A DNA stretch of 19,655 nt from Cellulomonas sp. (GTDB lineage: Bacteria > Actinomycetota > Actinomycetes > Actinomycetales > Cellulomonadaceae). A model generated the notes under the pieces. It did not search any database, was not told where the DNA came from, and worked only from the letters and a program-made list of their open reading frames with translations. Location: assembly GCA_027451305.1 (NCBI GenBank), contig DAIDJQ010000131.1:1-19655 (forward strand), given 5' to 3'. The translations under genes and the position numbers were made by a program. Within the stretch, counting starts at the first letter, position 1, and each line of letters begins with the position of its first letter. Shown in pieces: positions 8,477-18,354 of the stretch.

Positions 8477-8980
8477 TCACGCGCGCCGGTACGAGCGGAA
8501 CCGGTAGCGGGTGCCCGTGCGGGACACCGACCAGTCCGGGCCGCCGTCCTGCGGCACCGTCGGGAGCCATCGTCCGGGGTCGACGGGTGGTGCGTGGGTG
8601 TCCCCCGGCACGTCGAGCTCGACGTCCGTCACCTCGAGCCTGTCCGCGCGGCCGATCGACTCGTCGAACAGTGCCGCACCCCCGATCACCCAGACCTCGT
8701 CCTCGTCCGCCACCAGCGCCAGCGCCGCGTCCAGGGAGGCCAGCACCTCGGCGCCGTCCGCCCGGAACGCGGGGTCACGGGACAGCACGAGGTTGCGCCG
8801 CATCGGCAGCGGTCGCATCGACGCCGGCAGCGACTCCCACGTGCGGCGGCCCATCACCACCGGGTGCCCCGAGGTCAGCCGGCGGAACCGGGCGAGGTCC
8901 TCGGGCAGGTGCCACGGCAGCGTGCCGTCCCGACCGATGACACCGTCGGGCGTCTGAGCCCAGACGAGCGCCAGCCTCAC
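8477..8980 (-). CDS. dfrA: Dihydrofolate reductase
   Basis: The enzyme reduces dihydrofolate to tetrahydrofolate with NADPH, regenerating the cofactor that ThyA consumes. The product is 167 residues, the usual size. Recognisable parts are the N-terminal LALVWAQ strand, [20 protein letters not shown] with Trp23 and catalytic Asp28, the NADPH-binding [12 protein letters not shown] at 41-52, LVLSRDP and VIGGAALF at 98-105. The start is GTG at 8980, overlapping the thyA stop as GTGA. The frame stays open far upstream inside thyA, but the conserved N-terminus fixes this start, so this is not a fusion. Order and overlap indicate translational coupling with thyA. The gene symbol may be written folA elsewhere. 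Confidence 0.96.
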   Translation of the reverse strand: MRLALVWAQTPDGVIGRDGTLPWHLPEDLARFRRLTSGHPVVMGRRTWESLPASMRPLPMRRNLVLSRDPAFRADGAEVLASLDAALALVADEDEVWVIGGAALFDESIGRADRLEVTDVELDVPGDTHAPPVDPGRWLPTVPQDGGPDWSVSRTGTRYRFRSYRRA

Positions 8981-9795
8981 ACCGCCACCGGGGCCTTGAT
9001 CGCCGGGTGGTGCTGGTAGCCGAGCACCTCGACGTCCTCGTAGGCGTAGTCGAACAGCGAGGGCGCCCGGTGCAGCCTGAGGGTCGGAGCGGGGAACGCC
9101 GTGCGGGACAGCTGCTCGCGCACCTGGTCGACGTGGTTGTCGTAGACGTGGCAGTCGCCGCCGGTCCAGACGAAGTCGCCGACCTCCAGGTCCACCTGCT
9201 GCGCCACCATGTGGGTGAGCAGGGCGTACGAGGCGATGTTGAACGGCACCCCGAGGAACATGTCCGCCGAGCGCTGGTACAGCTGGCACGACAGCCGACC
9301 GTCGGCCACGTAGAACTGGAAGAGGGTGTGGCACGGCGCGAGCGCCATCTGCGGGATCTGCGCGACGTTCCATGCCGAGACGATGTGCCGGCGAGAGTCG
9401 GGGTCCCGTCGCAGCCCTTCGAGCACTGCAGCCAGCTGGTCCACGTGCCCGCCGTCGGGCGTCGGCCAGGACCGCCACTGCACGCCGTACACCGGGCCCA
9501 GCTCCCCGTCGGGAGCCGCCCACTCGTCCCAGATGGACACGCCGTGCTCCTGCAGCCAGCGGACGTTGGAGTCCCCGCGCAGGAACCACAGCAGCTCGTA
9601 GACCACCGACCGCAGGTGCACCCGCTTCGTCGTCACCAGGGGGAAGCCCTGGGACAGGTCGAACCGCAGCTGGGCACCGAACAGGCTCCGCGTCCCGGTT
9701 CCGGTGCGGTCGGACTTCGGGGTGCCGGTCTCCAGCACGCGCCGCAGCAGGTCCTCGTACGGCGTGGGCACGGGCACGTCGGCGGGGGTGCTCAT
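8977..9795 (-). CDS. thyA: Thymidylate synthase
   Basis: ThyA methylates dUMP to dTMP using methylene-tetrahydrofolate, releasing dihydrofolate for the coupled reductase. With the start used here the product is 272 residues. Key residues are visible: Arg30 in KSDRTGTGT, nucleophile Cys155 in [10 protein letters not shown], the dUMP-binding [13 protein letters not shown] at 174-186 and the folate-site region [17 protein letters not shown] at 205-221. Two in-frame ATGs compete, 9795 and 9804, and neither has a Shine-Dalgarno, so the N-terminus is uncertain by three residues. The gene is the first of the probable thyA-dfrA-dapA-rnj transcript and is divergent from the aldehyde dehydrogenase gene across a short spacer. 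This is the classical ThyA, not flavin-dependent ThyX. Confidence 0.97.
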   Translation of the reverse strand: MSTPADVPVPTPYEDLLRRVLETGTPKSDRTGTGTRSLFGAQLRFDLSQGFPLVTTKRVHLRSVVYELLWFLRGDSNVRWLQEHGVSIWDEWAAPDGELGPVYGVQWRSWPTPDGGHVDQLAAVLEGLRRDPDSRRHIVSAWNVAQIPQMALAPCHTLFQFYVADGRLSCQLYQRSADMFLGVPFNIASYALLTHMVAQQVDLEVGDFVWTGGDCHVYDNHVDQVREQLSRTAFPAPTLRLHRAPSLFDYAYEDVEVLGYQHHPAIKAPVAV

Positions 9796-9858
9796 GGCGG
9801 TCATGGTAGGTCGCGGACGCGGCGGGACATCGTGGGCTCGCACGACGAGACTGGGGCC
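9796..9858. promoter_or_regulatory. Short divergent thyA/aldehyde dehydrogenase promoter region with a possible operator
   Basis: Both directions must be started from this spacer unless promoters lie in the flanking genes. It contains an imperfectly supported operator candidate, TCGTG-N6-CACGA, at 9830-9845. No clear -10/-35 pair was found. The 5-bp half-sites are short enough to occur by chance. Confidence 0.3.
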
Positions 9859-11340
9859 ATGACCGTCTCGTCGTCCCCCGCTCTCGCCGCCCCCCTGCCC
9901 CTGGGGCTGCCGACGGGGCTGCTGATCGGCGGTGAGTGGCGACCGGCCCGCTCGGGCCGCGCCTTCCCCGTGCACGACCCTGCGACCACCGAGGTGCTGA
10001 CCCAGGTCGCGGACGCCGGCGAGCAGGACGCGCTGGACGCGCTGGACGCCGCGCACGGGTCCTTCGACGAGTGGCGCACCGTCGCCCCCCGCACCCGCAG
10101 CGAGCTGCTGCGGGCCGTGTTCGAGGCGATCACAGCCCGCACCGACGAGATCGCCGCGGTGGTGACCGCCGAGGGTGGCAAGCCGCTGACGGAGTCCCGT
10201 GCCGAGGTGGCCTATGCCGCCGACTACGTCCGGTGGTTCGCCGAGCAGGCCGTCCGGTTCGACGGGCTGACCCGGCGCGCACCCGCCGGCACCCACCACC
10301 AGCTGGTGCTCCGCAAGCCGGTCGGCCCGGCGCTGCTGATCACGCCGTGGAACTTCCCCATCGCGATGATCGCCCGAAAGCTCGCGCCGGCGCTGGCCGC
10401 CGGGTGCACCGTGGTGGTCAAGCCGGCCCAGCTGACGCCGCTCACCACGGCGCTGGTCGCGGAGATCGTCCGGAGCGAGCTCGCCGCGCGCGGCCTGCCG
10501 ACCGGAGTCGTCAACGTGGTGCCGTCGTCGTCCGCGTCGCGAGTCTCCGCGCCAATGCTGGCCGACCCCCGGCTGCGCAAGCTCTCGTTCACCGGATCGA
10601 CGGAGGTCGGCGCCGCGCTGCTGCGCCAGGCGGCCGACGGCATCCTGCGCACCTCGATGGAGCTCGGCGGCAACGCCCCGTTCCTCGTGTTCGACGACGC
10701 CGACCTCGACGCCGCCGTCGAGGGGGCCGTGGCGGCCAAGATGCGCAACTCGGGGCAGACCTGCGTGGCGGCCAACCGGTTCCTGGTGCAGGACGGGGTG
10801 GCCGAGGAGTTCACGTCCCGGCTGACGGAGGCGTTCGGGCGGCTCGTCGTCGGCCCGGGGTCGCGCCCCGGGACCACCGTCGGTCCGCTCATCGAGCAGA
10901 GGGCCGTCGAGCGGGTGGCCGAGGTGGTGCAGCAGGCGGACGACGCCGGTGCACGCGTGCGGATCGGCGGCGAGCGGCCCGACGGCCCCGGCTGGTTCTA
11001 CCTGCCGACCGTGCTGGACGCGGTGGACCCCGGCATGCGCGTGCTGTCCGAGGAGGTGTTCGGGCCGGTCGCGCCCGTGCTGCGGTTCGGCTCCGAGCAG
11101 GAGGGCGTCGACCTGGCCAACGCGACGCCGTTCGGCCTGGTCGCGTACGCGTACACCCGTGACGTCGGGCGGGTGATGCGGCTGACGGAGAGCATCGACT
11201 CCGGGATGCTCGGCGTGAACCGCGGCATGGTCTCGGACGCCTCGGCGCCGTTCGGCGGGGTCAAGCACTCCGGGCTCGGCCGTGAGGGCGGCGAGGCCGG
11301 CCTCGAGGAGTACCTCGACACGATGTACGTGGCGCTGTGA
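9859..11340 (+). CDS. NAD(P)-dependent aldehyde dehydrogenase, succinate-semialdehyde dehydrogenase-like
   Basis: The 493-residue product is a complete ALDH-superfamily enzyme that would oxidise an aldehyde to its acid in the cytoplasm. Visible parts are ITPWNFP at 161-167 (oxyanion Asn165), cofactor Lys188 in VVVKPA, the Rossmann GSTEVG at 246-251, catalytic Glu268 in MELGGNAP and catalytic Cys302 in [13 protein letters not shown]-terminal [12 protein letters not shown] segment is typical of the GabD/SSADH branch. Substrate is inferred only: no GABA transaminase or other pathway gene is nearby, so a gabD name is not given. The ATG at 9859 was chosen from the family N-terminus ([14 protein letters not shown]) and a purine-rich GACTGGGG upstream. 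It is coupled by a GTGA overlap to a GNAT gene and is divergent from thyA. Confidence 0.92.
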   Translation: MTVSSSPALAAPLPLGLPTGLLIGGEWRPARSGRAFPVHDPATTEVLTQVADAGEQDALDALDAAHGSFDEWRTVAPRTRSELLRAVFEAITARTDEIAAVVTAEGGKPLTESRAEVAYAADYVRWFAEQAVRFDGLTRRAPAGTHHQLVLRKPVGPALLITPWNFPIAMIARKLAPALAAGCTVVVKPAQLTPLTTALVAEIVRSELAARGLPTGVVNVVPSSSASRVSAPMLADPRLRKLSFTGSTEVGAALLRQAADGILRTSMELGGNAPFLVFDDADLDAAVEGAVAAKMRNSGQTCVAANRFLVQDGVAEEFTSRLTEAFGRLVVGPGSRPGTTVGPLIEQRAVERVAEVVQQADDAGARVRIGGERPDGPGWFYLPTVLDAVDPGMRVLSEEVFGPVAPVLRFGSEQEGVDLANATPFGLVAYAYTRDVGRVMRLTESIDSGMLGVNRGMVSDASAPFGGVKHSGLGREGGEAGLEEYLDTMYVAL

Positions 11341-11912
11341 ACGGCGGCCACGTGGCCGGTGCCCACGCCGACCTCTCCGTGCGACCGGCCGTCGCGGGCG
11401 ACGAACGGGAGGTCGCCCGGATCCAGCTCGCCGCCTGGCGGGTCGCGCACGCCGAGACGCTGGGCGAGGACGTGCTGAGCACCTTCGACGAGGCGACGTT
11501 CGCCCAGCGCTGGTCGGACGCGGTCCGTAGGCCGCCCGCGCCCGGGTACCGCGTCCTCGTCGCGTGCGCAGGACCGCGCGTCGTGGGCTTCGCCGCGGTC
11601 GCGCCCGTGCCGCCGCCCGAGGACGAGCCGTTCGCGGCGCCGGGCGGCGTGATCCTCGCACTCGAGGTGGACCCTCCCGAGCAGCGCGCCGGCCACGGCT
11701 CACGCCTGCTCGCGGCGGCCGTGGACATGCTGCGGGGCGACGGCGCCGACCAGGTGCAGACCTGGGTGATCGACGGCGACGAGGCGCGGGACCGCTTCCT
11801 CGCCGGAGCGGGGATGGGCCCCGACGGTGCGGTGCGCGACCTCAGCTCGGGCCAGGGGCCCGGCGGCGAGACGTTCGTGGTGCGCGAGCGCCGCTGGTTC
11901 GCCTCGATCTAG
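11337..11912 (+). CDS. GNAT-family N-acetyltransferase
   Basis: The 191-residue product carries the GNAT acetyl-CoA fold. The N-terminal [22 protein letters not shown] is the usual beta1-alpha1 start. [18 protein letters not shown] stretch at 105-121 contains the pyrophosphate-binding motif QRAGHG (116-121), and RFLAGAGM at 153-160 matches the late GNAT helix. The acceptor substrate is unknown. The GTG start overlaps the dehydrogenase stop as GTGA and has no Shine-Dalgarno of its own, so expression probably depends on the upstream gene. It ends 28 bases before the convergent minus-strand gene, with no obvious terminator hairpin between them. Confidence 0.88.
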   Translation: MNGGHVAGAHADLSVRPAVAGDEREVARIQLAAWRVAHAETLGEDVLSTFDEATFAQRWSDAVRRPPAPGYRVLVACAGPRVVGFAAVAPVPPPEDEPFAAPGGVILALEVDPPEQRAGHGSRLLAAAVDMLRGDGADQVQTWVIDGDEARDRFLAGAGMGPDGAVRDLSSGQGPGGETFVVRERRWFASI

Positions 11913-11940
11913 AGATCGCCGAGCAGCCGGAGCGCGCGGT

Positions 11941-13301
<1,361 letters not shown>

Positions 13302-13315
13302 TCAGCACACGGCCG

Positions 13316-14128
13316 TCAGGTGCCGAGCCGCTCAAGGCTCTCGACGAGGCGGCGCAGGTCGGCCGGTGCGAGCCCGGTGAACCGCTGGACCTCGCGAGGT
13401 GGGTACGCCGGGTCCTGGAACCAGCGCAGCGCCGCCACCGCGGCCCCGACGCGGACGGGCCCCGGCCCCACGTGCTCGCGAACGAACGCCGCGAACCGCA
13501 CAGCGGAGAGGTAGGCGGACGGCGACATGCCGAGCAGCGCGACGCACCACCGGTGCAGCTCGGCGAGCTGCACCCCCGCGTAGCTGGCGAGGTCGACCGC
13601 GCGGACGAGACCGCGTCGCTCGTCGATCATCGCCACGACGTCGTCCATCCGGTCGAGGTCCGCCGAGCGCTCCACCGGCAGGCCGCGCAACCCCCCGAGC
13701 AGCAGCCCGGCGGCGGTCTCGTCGTCGCCCGCAGCCAGGGCCGCGCCCGCCTGGGCTGCCGTCGCGGCCAGCAGCTCGTCGAGCGGGACGCTCACGTCGG
13801 CCGCCGGACGCCCCGCACGCAGCCGTGCCGGCGCCAACGGGTGCAGCTGCACTCCGAGCCGGACACCGGCCTCGGGCTGCTGGCGGAGCAGTGCGTGGGT
13901 CCAGGGGCCGCGCAGCGCCGAGGTGTCGGGCGTGCGGCCGCCCGTGAGCGGGTCGATCAAGGCGCCCGGAGCACCGGCCGTCAGCAGCACCACGCCGCGG
14001 CCGTCCGGCAGCAGCACCTCGGTGTCCGACGGCCCACCTGCCTGCCGGGACACCCAGACGTGCTCGACGACTCCCCGCAGGCCGGCCGGAACCTCGATGC
14101 GCCGGTACTCGACCCCTGTGACGGCCAT
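13316..14128 (-). CDS. AraC-family transcriptional regulator with DUF6597-like sensor domain
   Basis: The 270-residue product has an N-terminal region resembling the DUF6597 domain: VVEHVWVSR, then VLLPDGRGVVLL at 38-49 and VRLGVQLHPLAPARLRAG at 89-106. A C-terminal AraC-type double helix-turn-helix follows at about 178-262. The first HTH includes DLASYAGVQLAELHRWCVALLGMSPSAYL; the second reads ALRWFQDPAYPPREVQRFTGLAPADLRR. Both DNA-binding helices look intact though the first lacks the usual arginine pair. Ligand and targets are unknown. The gene is isolated: 47 bp after the M16 gene, with a hairpin between, and 101 bp before dapB. The ATG at 14128 has a weak upstream GGCGGC. It interrupts an otherwise conserved M16-dapB order, which suggests later insertion. 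Confidence 0.85.
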   Translation of the reverse strand: MAVTGVEYRRIEVPAGLRGVVEHVWVSRQAGGPSDTEVLLPDGRGVVLLTAGAPGALIDPLTGGRTPDTSALRGPWTHALLRQQPEAGVRLGVQLHPLAPARLRAGRPAADVSVPLDELLAATAAQAGAALAAGDDETAAGLLLGGLRGLPVERSADLDRMDDVVAMIDERRGLVRAVDLASYAGVQLAELHRWCVALLGMSPSAYLSAVRFAAFVREHVGPGPVRVGAAVAALRWFQDPAYPPREVQRFTGLAPADLRRLVESLERLGT

Positions 14129-14142
14129 GCCGCCATTGTCAT

Positions 14143-14167
14143 GCAGCGACGCCGCGACGGCGGCTGC
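14143..14167 (-). terminator. Hairpin after the M16 peptidase gene
   Basis: The arms GCAGC/GCTGC and CGCCG/CGGCG stack into a 10-bp stem with a 2-nt GA bulge and a CGA loop, starting 8 bases after the M16 stop on the minus strand. No T-tract follows. It is a likely terminator for the rpsO-pnp-M16 transcript and lies just ahead of the AraC-like gene start. Confidence 0.55.
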
Positions 14168-14175
14168 TCGCCGGA

Positions 14176-15522
14176 TCAGTCCCCGAACGGGCCGACCCGG
14201 ACGACGCTGCGCGGCTGCGCGGCCAGCAGGACGGCCAGCGACTGGACGTCGGAGGCGGTGACGGCCCGGATCCGCTCCAGCGACTCGTCGGTGCTCAGCA
14301 GCTCGCCGTGCACCAGCTCCGCACGGCCGAGCCGGCTCATCCGCGAGCCGGTGTCCTCCATGCCGAGCACAAGGCCGCCGGACACCTGCCCGATGGACCG
14401 CTGCAGCTCAGCCGCCGTGATCGGCTCCTGCGCCAGCTTCTCCAGCTCGAGCACCAGCAGAGACGTCACCTCGTCGACCTTGGCCGGCGTGCACCCGGCG
14501 TACAGACCGAACAGTCCGGCCTCGGCATGCCCGGACGAGAAGGAGTAGGTGGAGTACGCCAGGCCCCGCTTCTCGCGGATCTCCTGGAACAGCCGGGAGG
14601 ACATCCCGCCGCCGAGCACCGCGTTGAGCACCGTGAGGGCGAAGCGGCGCTCGTCCGTGGCGGTCAGGCACAGGCCGCCGACGATCACGTTCGCCTGCTC
14701 GGTGGGCCGGCGGACGGTGAGCTGTGCACCGTCGGCCGGCACACCGCCCAGGCCCGCGGTCAGCGGCGTCGACCCGCCGGCCCGGCGGCCGACCGGGGAC
14801 GCGTCCGGGTCGAGCGCCCAGCCGCCCGTGCGGAGCGCGGCGAGCACCTGGGCGCACAGCGCCTCGTGGTCCACGCCGCCGGCGGCGGTCACGACGAGGG
14901 TGGCGGGGCGGTAGTGCTCCCGGTAGTGCTCCCACACGGCGTCGCGTGGGACGTCCCGGATCGTCTGCGGCGTGCCGCCGATGGGCCGGCCCAGGGCGTG
15001 CGACCCGAACACGGCTGTGGCGAACTGCTCGTGCACCACGTCGCTCGGGTCGTCGTCGTTCATCGCGAGCTCTTCGAGGATCACCCCGCGCTCGGTCTCC
15101 AGCTCGTCGGTGTCCAGACGGGCCGAGGTGACCATGTCGGCGATGACGTCGACCGCCATCGGCAGGTCGTCGTCCAGCACCCGGGCGTAGTAGGAGGTGT
15201 GCTCCTTGCCCGTGGCGGCGTTGGCCTCGCCACCGACGGCGTCGAACGCCTCGGCGATGTCCATCGCGGTGCGCCGCGCGGTGCCCTTGAACAGCAGGTG
15301 CTCGAGGAAGTGCGTCGAGCCGAAGTGCCCGCGCGTCTCGTCGCGCGAGCCGACGCCCACCCAGGCGCCGACGGTCGCCGAGCGCAGACCGGGCATGTGC
15401 TCGGTCAGCACGCGGACCCCGCCGGGCAGGACGGAACGACGCACGAGTGCGTCGCCGTCCTGCCCGGCGGACTGCTCCGCCCCTGGCTGACCAGGGGCGA
15501 CGAGCGGGAGGTCCAGCGGCAC
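14176..15522 (-). CDS. M16-family zinc metallopeptidase (processing-peptidase-like)
   Basis: The 448-residue product is a pitrilysin-family protease with both halves present. The inverted zinc motif HFLEH lies at 71-75, and the distal zinc ligand is Glu151 (or a close neighbour) in ETERGVILEEL. The C-terminal half has the RLFQEIREKRGLAYS substrate-binding segment. Actinobacterial members sit directly after pnp and are called PepR in Mycobacterium; natural substrates are poorly known. No signal peptide is visible. The GTG start at 15522 leaves one base after the pnp stop (TGA-C-GTG) with no clear Shine-Dalgarno, so translation is probably coupled to pnp. The first 35 codons fold into two strong hairpins (see separate entries), an unusual place for such structure. 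Confidence 0.94.
   Translation of the reverse strand: MPLDLPLVAPGQPGAEQSAGQDGDALVRRSVLPGGVRVLTEHMPGLRSATVGAWVGVGSRDETRGHFGSTHFLEHLLFKGTARRTAMDIAEAFDAVGGEANAATGKEHTSYYARVLDDDLPMAVDVIADMVTSARLDTDELETERGVILEELAMNDDDPSDVVHEQFATAVFGSHALGRPIGGTPQTIRDVPRDAVWEHYREHYRPATLVVTAAGGVDHEALCAQVLAALRTGGWALDPDASPVGRRAGGSTPLTAGLGGVPADGAQLTVRRPTEQANVIVGGLCLTATDERRFALTVLNAVLGGGMSSRLFQEIREKRGLAYSTYSFSSGHAEAGLFGLYAGCTPAKVDEVTSLLVLELEKLAQEPITAAELQRSIGQVSGGLVLGMEDTGSRMSRLGRAELVHGELLSTDESLERIRAVTASDVQSLAVLLAAQPRSVVRVGPFGD
15419..15470 (-). repeat. Long near-perfect hairpin inside M16 codons 18-35
   Basis: The outer arms at 15419-15434 and 15455-15470 pair over 16 bp without mismatch. The inner arms CGACGCAC/GTGCGTCG at 15437-15444 and 15447-15454 add 8 bp. 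Only two bulged bases (15435-15436) separate the stems, and the loop is 2 nt. In total 48 of 52 bases are paired. The structure is in coding sequence on the minus-strand mRNA, about 55-105 bases after the pnp stop. Confidence 0.85.
15478..15499 (-). repeat. Perfect 9-bp hairpin inside M16 codons 8-15
   Basis: The arms CGCCCCTGG and CCAGGGGCG at 15478-15486 and 15491-15499 pair exactly around the loop CTGA. The hairpin begins 25 bases after the pnp stop and only 7 bases separate it from the longer hairpin at 15419-15470. No T-tract follows. Confidence 0.8.
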
Positions 15523-15523
15523 G

Positions 15524-17782
15524 TCAGGCGTTCGCGGGAGCCGCGTCCGCGGCCTCGGTGCCCGACTCGGCGGCCGGTGCGCCGGCCTCGCCGGCGGCCT
15601 CCTCGTCCACGACCGCGTGCAGCGACAGCTTGCCGCGCGGGTCGATCTCGCCGATCTCCACCTGGACCTTCTGGCCCACGGCGAGGACGTCCTCGACGTT
15701 CTCGACGCGCTTGCCACCCACCAGCTTGCGGATCTGCGAGATGTGCAGCAGGCCATCCTTGCCCGGCGAGAGGGAGACGAAGGCGCCGAACGTGGTCGTC
15801 TTGACGACCGTGCCGACGAACCGCTCGCCCACCTCGGGCATGTGCGGGTTCGCGATCGCGTTGATCGCCGCCCGCGCGGCCTCCGCCGACGGACCGTCGG
15901 TGGCGCCGATGTAGACCGTGCCGTCGTCCTCGATGGAGATGTCGGCGCCGGTCTCCTCCTGGATCTGGTTGATCATCTTGCCCTTCGGGCCGATGACCTC
16001 GCCGATCTTGTCGACCGGGACCTTCACCGTGATGACGCGCGGCGCGAACGGGCTCATCTCGTCGGGCGTGTCGATCGCCTCGGAGATCACGTCGAGGATC
16101 GCCAGACGGGCTTCCTTGGCCTGGGTCAGCGCCCCGGCCAGGACGCTCGCCGGGATGCCGTCGAGCTTGGTGTCCAGCTGGATCGCGGTGACGAACTCCC
16201 GCGTGCCGGCCACCTTGAAGTCCATGTCACCGAAGGCGTCCTCGGCACCGAGGATGTCGGTCAGCGCGGCGTACCGCGTCTGCCCGTCGACGGTGTCGGA
16301 CACCAGGCCCATGGCGATGCCGGCGACGGGCGCGCGCAGCGGCACACCAGCGTTCAGCAGGGACAGCGTCGAGGCGCACACGGAGCCCATCGACGTCGAG
16401 CCGTTGGAACCGAGCGCCTCGGACACCTGACGGATCGCGTACGGGAACTCCTCACGCGACGGCAGGACCGGGACGAGCGCCCGCTCCGCCAGCGCGCCGT
16501 GGCCGATCTCGCGCCGCTTCGGCGAGCCGACACGGCCCGTCTCACCGGTGGAGAACGGCGGGAAGTTGTAGTGGTGCATGTAGCGCTTGCGCGTCTCCGG
16601 GGACAGCGTGTCCAGCTGCTGCTCCATGCGGAGCATGTTCAGCGTGGTGACGCCCAGGATCTGCGTCTCGCCGCGCTCGAACAGCGCCGACCCGTGCACG
16701 CGGGGCAGCACCTCGACCTCGGCGGACAGCGTGCGGATGTCCCGCAGGCCGCGACCGTCGATGCGGAAGCCGTCGGTGAGGATGCGCTGACGGATCAGCT
16801 TCTTCTGCACGGAGCGGTACGCGGCGGAGATCTCCTTCTCGCGACCGGCGAACGCCTCGGCGAGCTCGCCCTGGACCTCGGCCTTGATCTCGTCGAGACG
16901 GTTCTCGCGCGTCTGCTTGTCGGCGACGGACAGCGCCTCGCCGAGGCGGGCGGAGGTCGCGGCCTCGACCGCCGCGTAGGCGTCCGGCTCGTACTCGGGG
17001 AACACCGGGAAGACCTGGGTCTCCTTGGCGGCGCGAGCCGCCAGGTCGGCCTGGGCCAGGCAGAGGGACCGCAGGAACGGCTTGGAGGCCTCGAGGCCGG
17101 CGGCCACGACGTCCTCGGTCGGCACCGTGCCGCCGCCGCCGTGCACCAGGTTCCAGGTGCCCTCGGGCGCCTCGGCCTCGATCATCGCGATCGCGACGTC
17201 GTCACCGACGATGCGGCCTGCCACCACCATGTCGAAGGTGGCGCGCTCGCGCTCGGTGTACTTCGGGAACGCGACCCACTGGCCGTCGATCAGCGCGATG
17301 CGGGTCGCTGCGACCGGGCCGGAGAACGGCAGGCCGGACAGCTGGGTGGAGATGGACGCCGCGTTGATCGCCAGGACGTCGTAGGCGTCGTCCGGGTGCA
17401 GCGCCATCACCGTGACGACGACCTGGACCTCGTTGCGCAGGCCCTTGACGAACAGCGGGCGCAGCGGGCGGTCGATCAGCCGGCAGGCGAGGATCGCCTC
17501 GGTCGAGGGACGACCCTCGCGGCGGAAGAACGAGCCGGGGATCTTGCCGGCGGCATACTGCCGCTCCTCGACGTCGACCGTCAGCGGGAAGAAGTCGAAC
17601 TGGTCCTTGGGGTGCTTGCCGGCCGTGGTGGCCGACAGCAGCATCGTCTGGTCGTCCAGGTAGGCGACGGCCGAGCCGGCGGCCTGCTTGGCCAGCCGGC
17701 CGGTCTCGAAGCGGACGGTGCGCTTGCCGAACTTGCCGTTGTCGATGACGGCCTCGGCGAACTGGATCTCGGGACCCTCCAC
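15524..17782 (-). CDS. pnp: Polyribonucleotide nucleotidyltransferase (PNPase)
   Basis: PNPase degrades RNA 3'-5' by phosphorolysis and can also add nucleotides; the Streptomyces orthologue was described as guanosine pentaphosphate synthetase I. The 752-residue product has a first RNase PH domain with FFRREGRPS at 85-93, an alpha-helical linker (about 240-335) and a second RNase PH domain at about 345-570. The second domain carries [16 protein letters not shown] (458-473) and catalytic Asp515, Asp521 and Lys523 in [13 protein letters not shown] domain follows ([13 protein letters not shown], GxxG at 598-601), then an S1 domain (about 652-722) and an acidic/Ala tail. The start is GTG at 17782 with AAGGAGG six bases upstream, the strongest ribosome site in the window. 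It follows rpsO and precedes the M16 gene by one base. Confidence 0.98.
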   Translation of the reverse strand: MEGPEIQFAEAVIDNGKFGKRTVRFETGRLAKQAAGSAVAYLDDQTMLLSATTAGKHPKDQFDFFPLTVDVEERQYAAGKIPGSFFRREGRPSTEAILACRLIDRPLRPLFVKGLRNEVQVVVTVMALHPDDAYDVLAINAASISTQLSGLPFSGPVAATRIALIDGQWVAFPKYTERERATFDMVVAGRIVGDDVAIAMIEAEAPEGTWNLVHGGGGTVPTEDVVAAGLEASKPFLRSLCLAQADLAARAAKETQVFPVFPEYEPDAYAAVEAATSARLGEALSVADKQTRENRLDEIKAEVQGELAEAFAGREKEISAAYRSVQKKLIRQRILTDGFRIDGRGLRDIRTLSAEVEVLPRVHGSALFERGETQILGVTTLNMLRMEQQLDTLSPETRKRYMHHYNFPPFSTGETGRVGSPKRREIGHGALAERALVPVLPSREEFPYAIRQVSEALGSNGSTSMGSVCASTLSLLNAGVPLRAPVAGIAMGLVSDTVDGQTRYAALTDILGAEDAFGDMDFKVAGTREFVTAIQLDTKLDGIPASVLAGALTQAKEARLAILDVISEAIDTPDEMSPFAPRVITVKVPVDKIGEVIGPKGKMINQIQEETGADISIEDDGTVYIGATDGPSAEAARAAINAIANPHMPEVGERFVGTVVKTTTFGAFVSLSPGKDGLLHISQIRKLVGGKRVENVEDVLAVGQKVQVEIGEIDPRGKLSLHAVVDEEAAGEAGAPAAESGTEAADAAPANA

Positions 17783-17954
17783 GGGTGCCCTCCTTGTTCT
17801 CGAAGTGCGCCGGTGGGTCCGCGGCGGTCTTCGATCGAGGCCCTCGGTGCGCCGTGCGGCGGTCCGGGGGCCACTACCGAGGACCGGACGTGGGACCGGC
17901 GCGGCGGTGTGGTGTGACGTGGTGCGTGCGTCAGGACCTTCACGGCCCGACGCG
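17783..17954 (-). promoter_or_regulatory. pnp leader region
   Basis: Between the rpsO hairpin and pnp the only signals seen are AAGGAGG before the GTG and a modest hairpin, CGGTCC/GGACCG, at 17860-17865 and 17881-17886 with a 15-nt loop. No convincing promoter was recognised, so pnp is likely read through from rpsO. In enterobacteria the pnp leader hairpin is cut by RNase III and used for autoregulation; whether this is an analogue is unknown. Confidence 0.3.
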
Positions 17955-17992
17955 GGACCAGCCCGGACCCGTTGCGGGGTCCGGGCTGGTCC
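17955..17992 (-). terminator. Perfect 16-bp hairpin between rpsO and pnp
   Basis: The arms GGACCAGCCCGGACCC and GGGTCCGGGCTGGTCC (17955-17970, 17977-17992) are exact complements with a 6-nt loop. It starts six bases after the rpsO stop. There is no T-tract on the minus strand. It may be a partial terminator, a processing site or a 3'-end stabiliser for rpsO mRNA. Confidence 0.8.
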
Positions 17993-17998
17993 GGTGGG

Positions 17999-18268
17999 TC
18001 AACGGCGCAGGCCGAGCCGCTCGATCAGGCTGCGGTAGCGCTCGATGTCGATCTTCTGCAGGTAGCCGAGCAGCCGACGACGGCGCCCGACGAGCAGGAG
18101 CAGACCACGACGCGAGTGGTGGTCGTGCTTGTGCTCCTTGAGGTGCTCGGTGAGGTCCTTGATCCGCTGCGTGAGGACCGCGATCTGGACCTCCGGCGAA
18201 CCGGTGTCACCCTCGTGGGTCGCGTACTCGGTCATGATCGACTGCTTGGTGGCAGTGTCGAGGGCCAA
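17999..18268 (-). CDS. rpsO: 30S ribosomal protein S15
   Basis: S15 binds the central domain of 16S rRNA early in small-subunit assembly. The product is exactly 89 residues, the family length, and contains the conserved [20 protein letters not shown], the [12 protein letters not shown] segment and the [13 protein letters not shown] ending. The start codon is TTG at 18268, giving (M)[13 protein letters not shown] lies five bases upstream, and upstream in-frame codons are leader sequence. It lies between ribF and pnp, with its own probable promoter (18355-18363) and a strong hairpin right after the stop. The TTG start is rare for a highly expressed ribosomal protein gene. Confidence 0.97.
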   Translation of the reverse strand: MALDTATKQSIMTEYATHEGDTGSPEVQIAVLTQRIKDLTEHLKEHKHDHHSRRGLLLLVGRRRRLLGYLQKIDIERYRSLIERLGLRR

Positions 18269-18354
18269 CGGTTCTCCTGGTGTCTCGTTGCGCGGTGCTC
18301 CGGGGCTTGTCCACCCGGGCTCTGTGTGTCCGCGGCCGTTCTGACGGCGCGTGC
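18269..18354 (-). promoter_or_regulatory. rpsO leader with two small hairpins
   Basis: If transcription starts about 7 bases after the proposed -10, the leader is about 80 nt. It has hairpins GCCGT/ACGGC at 18335-18348 (loop of 4) and CCGGG/CCCGG at 18300-18318 (loop of 9), then AGGAG before the TTG. S15 autoregulatory leaders of varied structure are known in several phyla; this one was not matched to any of them. Confidence 0.3.

Noticed and set aside
8477..9589. Possible dfrA fusion because its frame is open through thyA
   Set aside because: The upstream part is out of frame within the real thyA; conserved DHFR sequence begins exactly at the GTG at 8980.
8977..11703. A 900-codon minus frame that seems to fuse thyA to a long N-terminal region
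   Set aside because: The extension is antisense to the aldehyde dehydrogenase and GNAT genes and low in complexity; conserved ThyA sequence begins at the ATGs at 9795/9804.
11905..11918. Palindrome CGATCT-AG-AGATCG at the GNAT stop as a terminator between convergent genes
   Set aside because: The stem is 6 bp with a 2-nt loop and moderate AT content; too weak to call a terminator.
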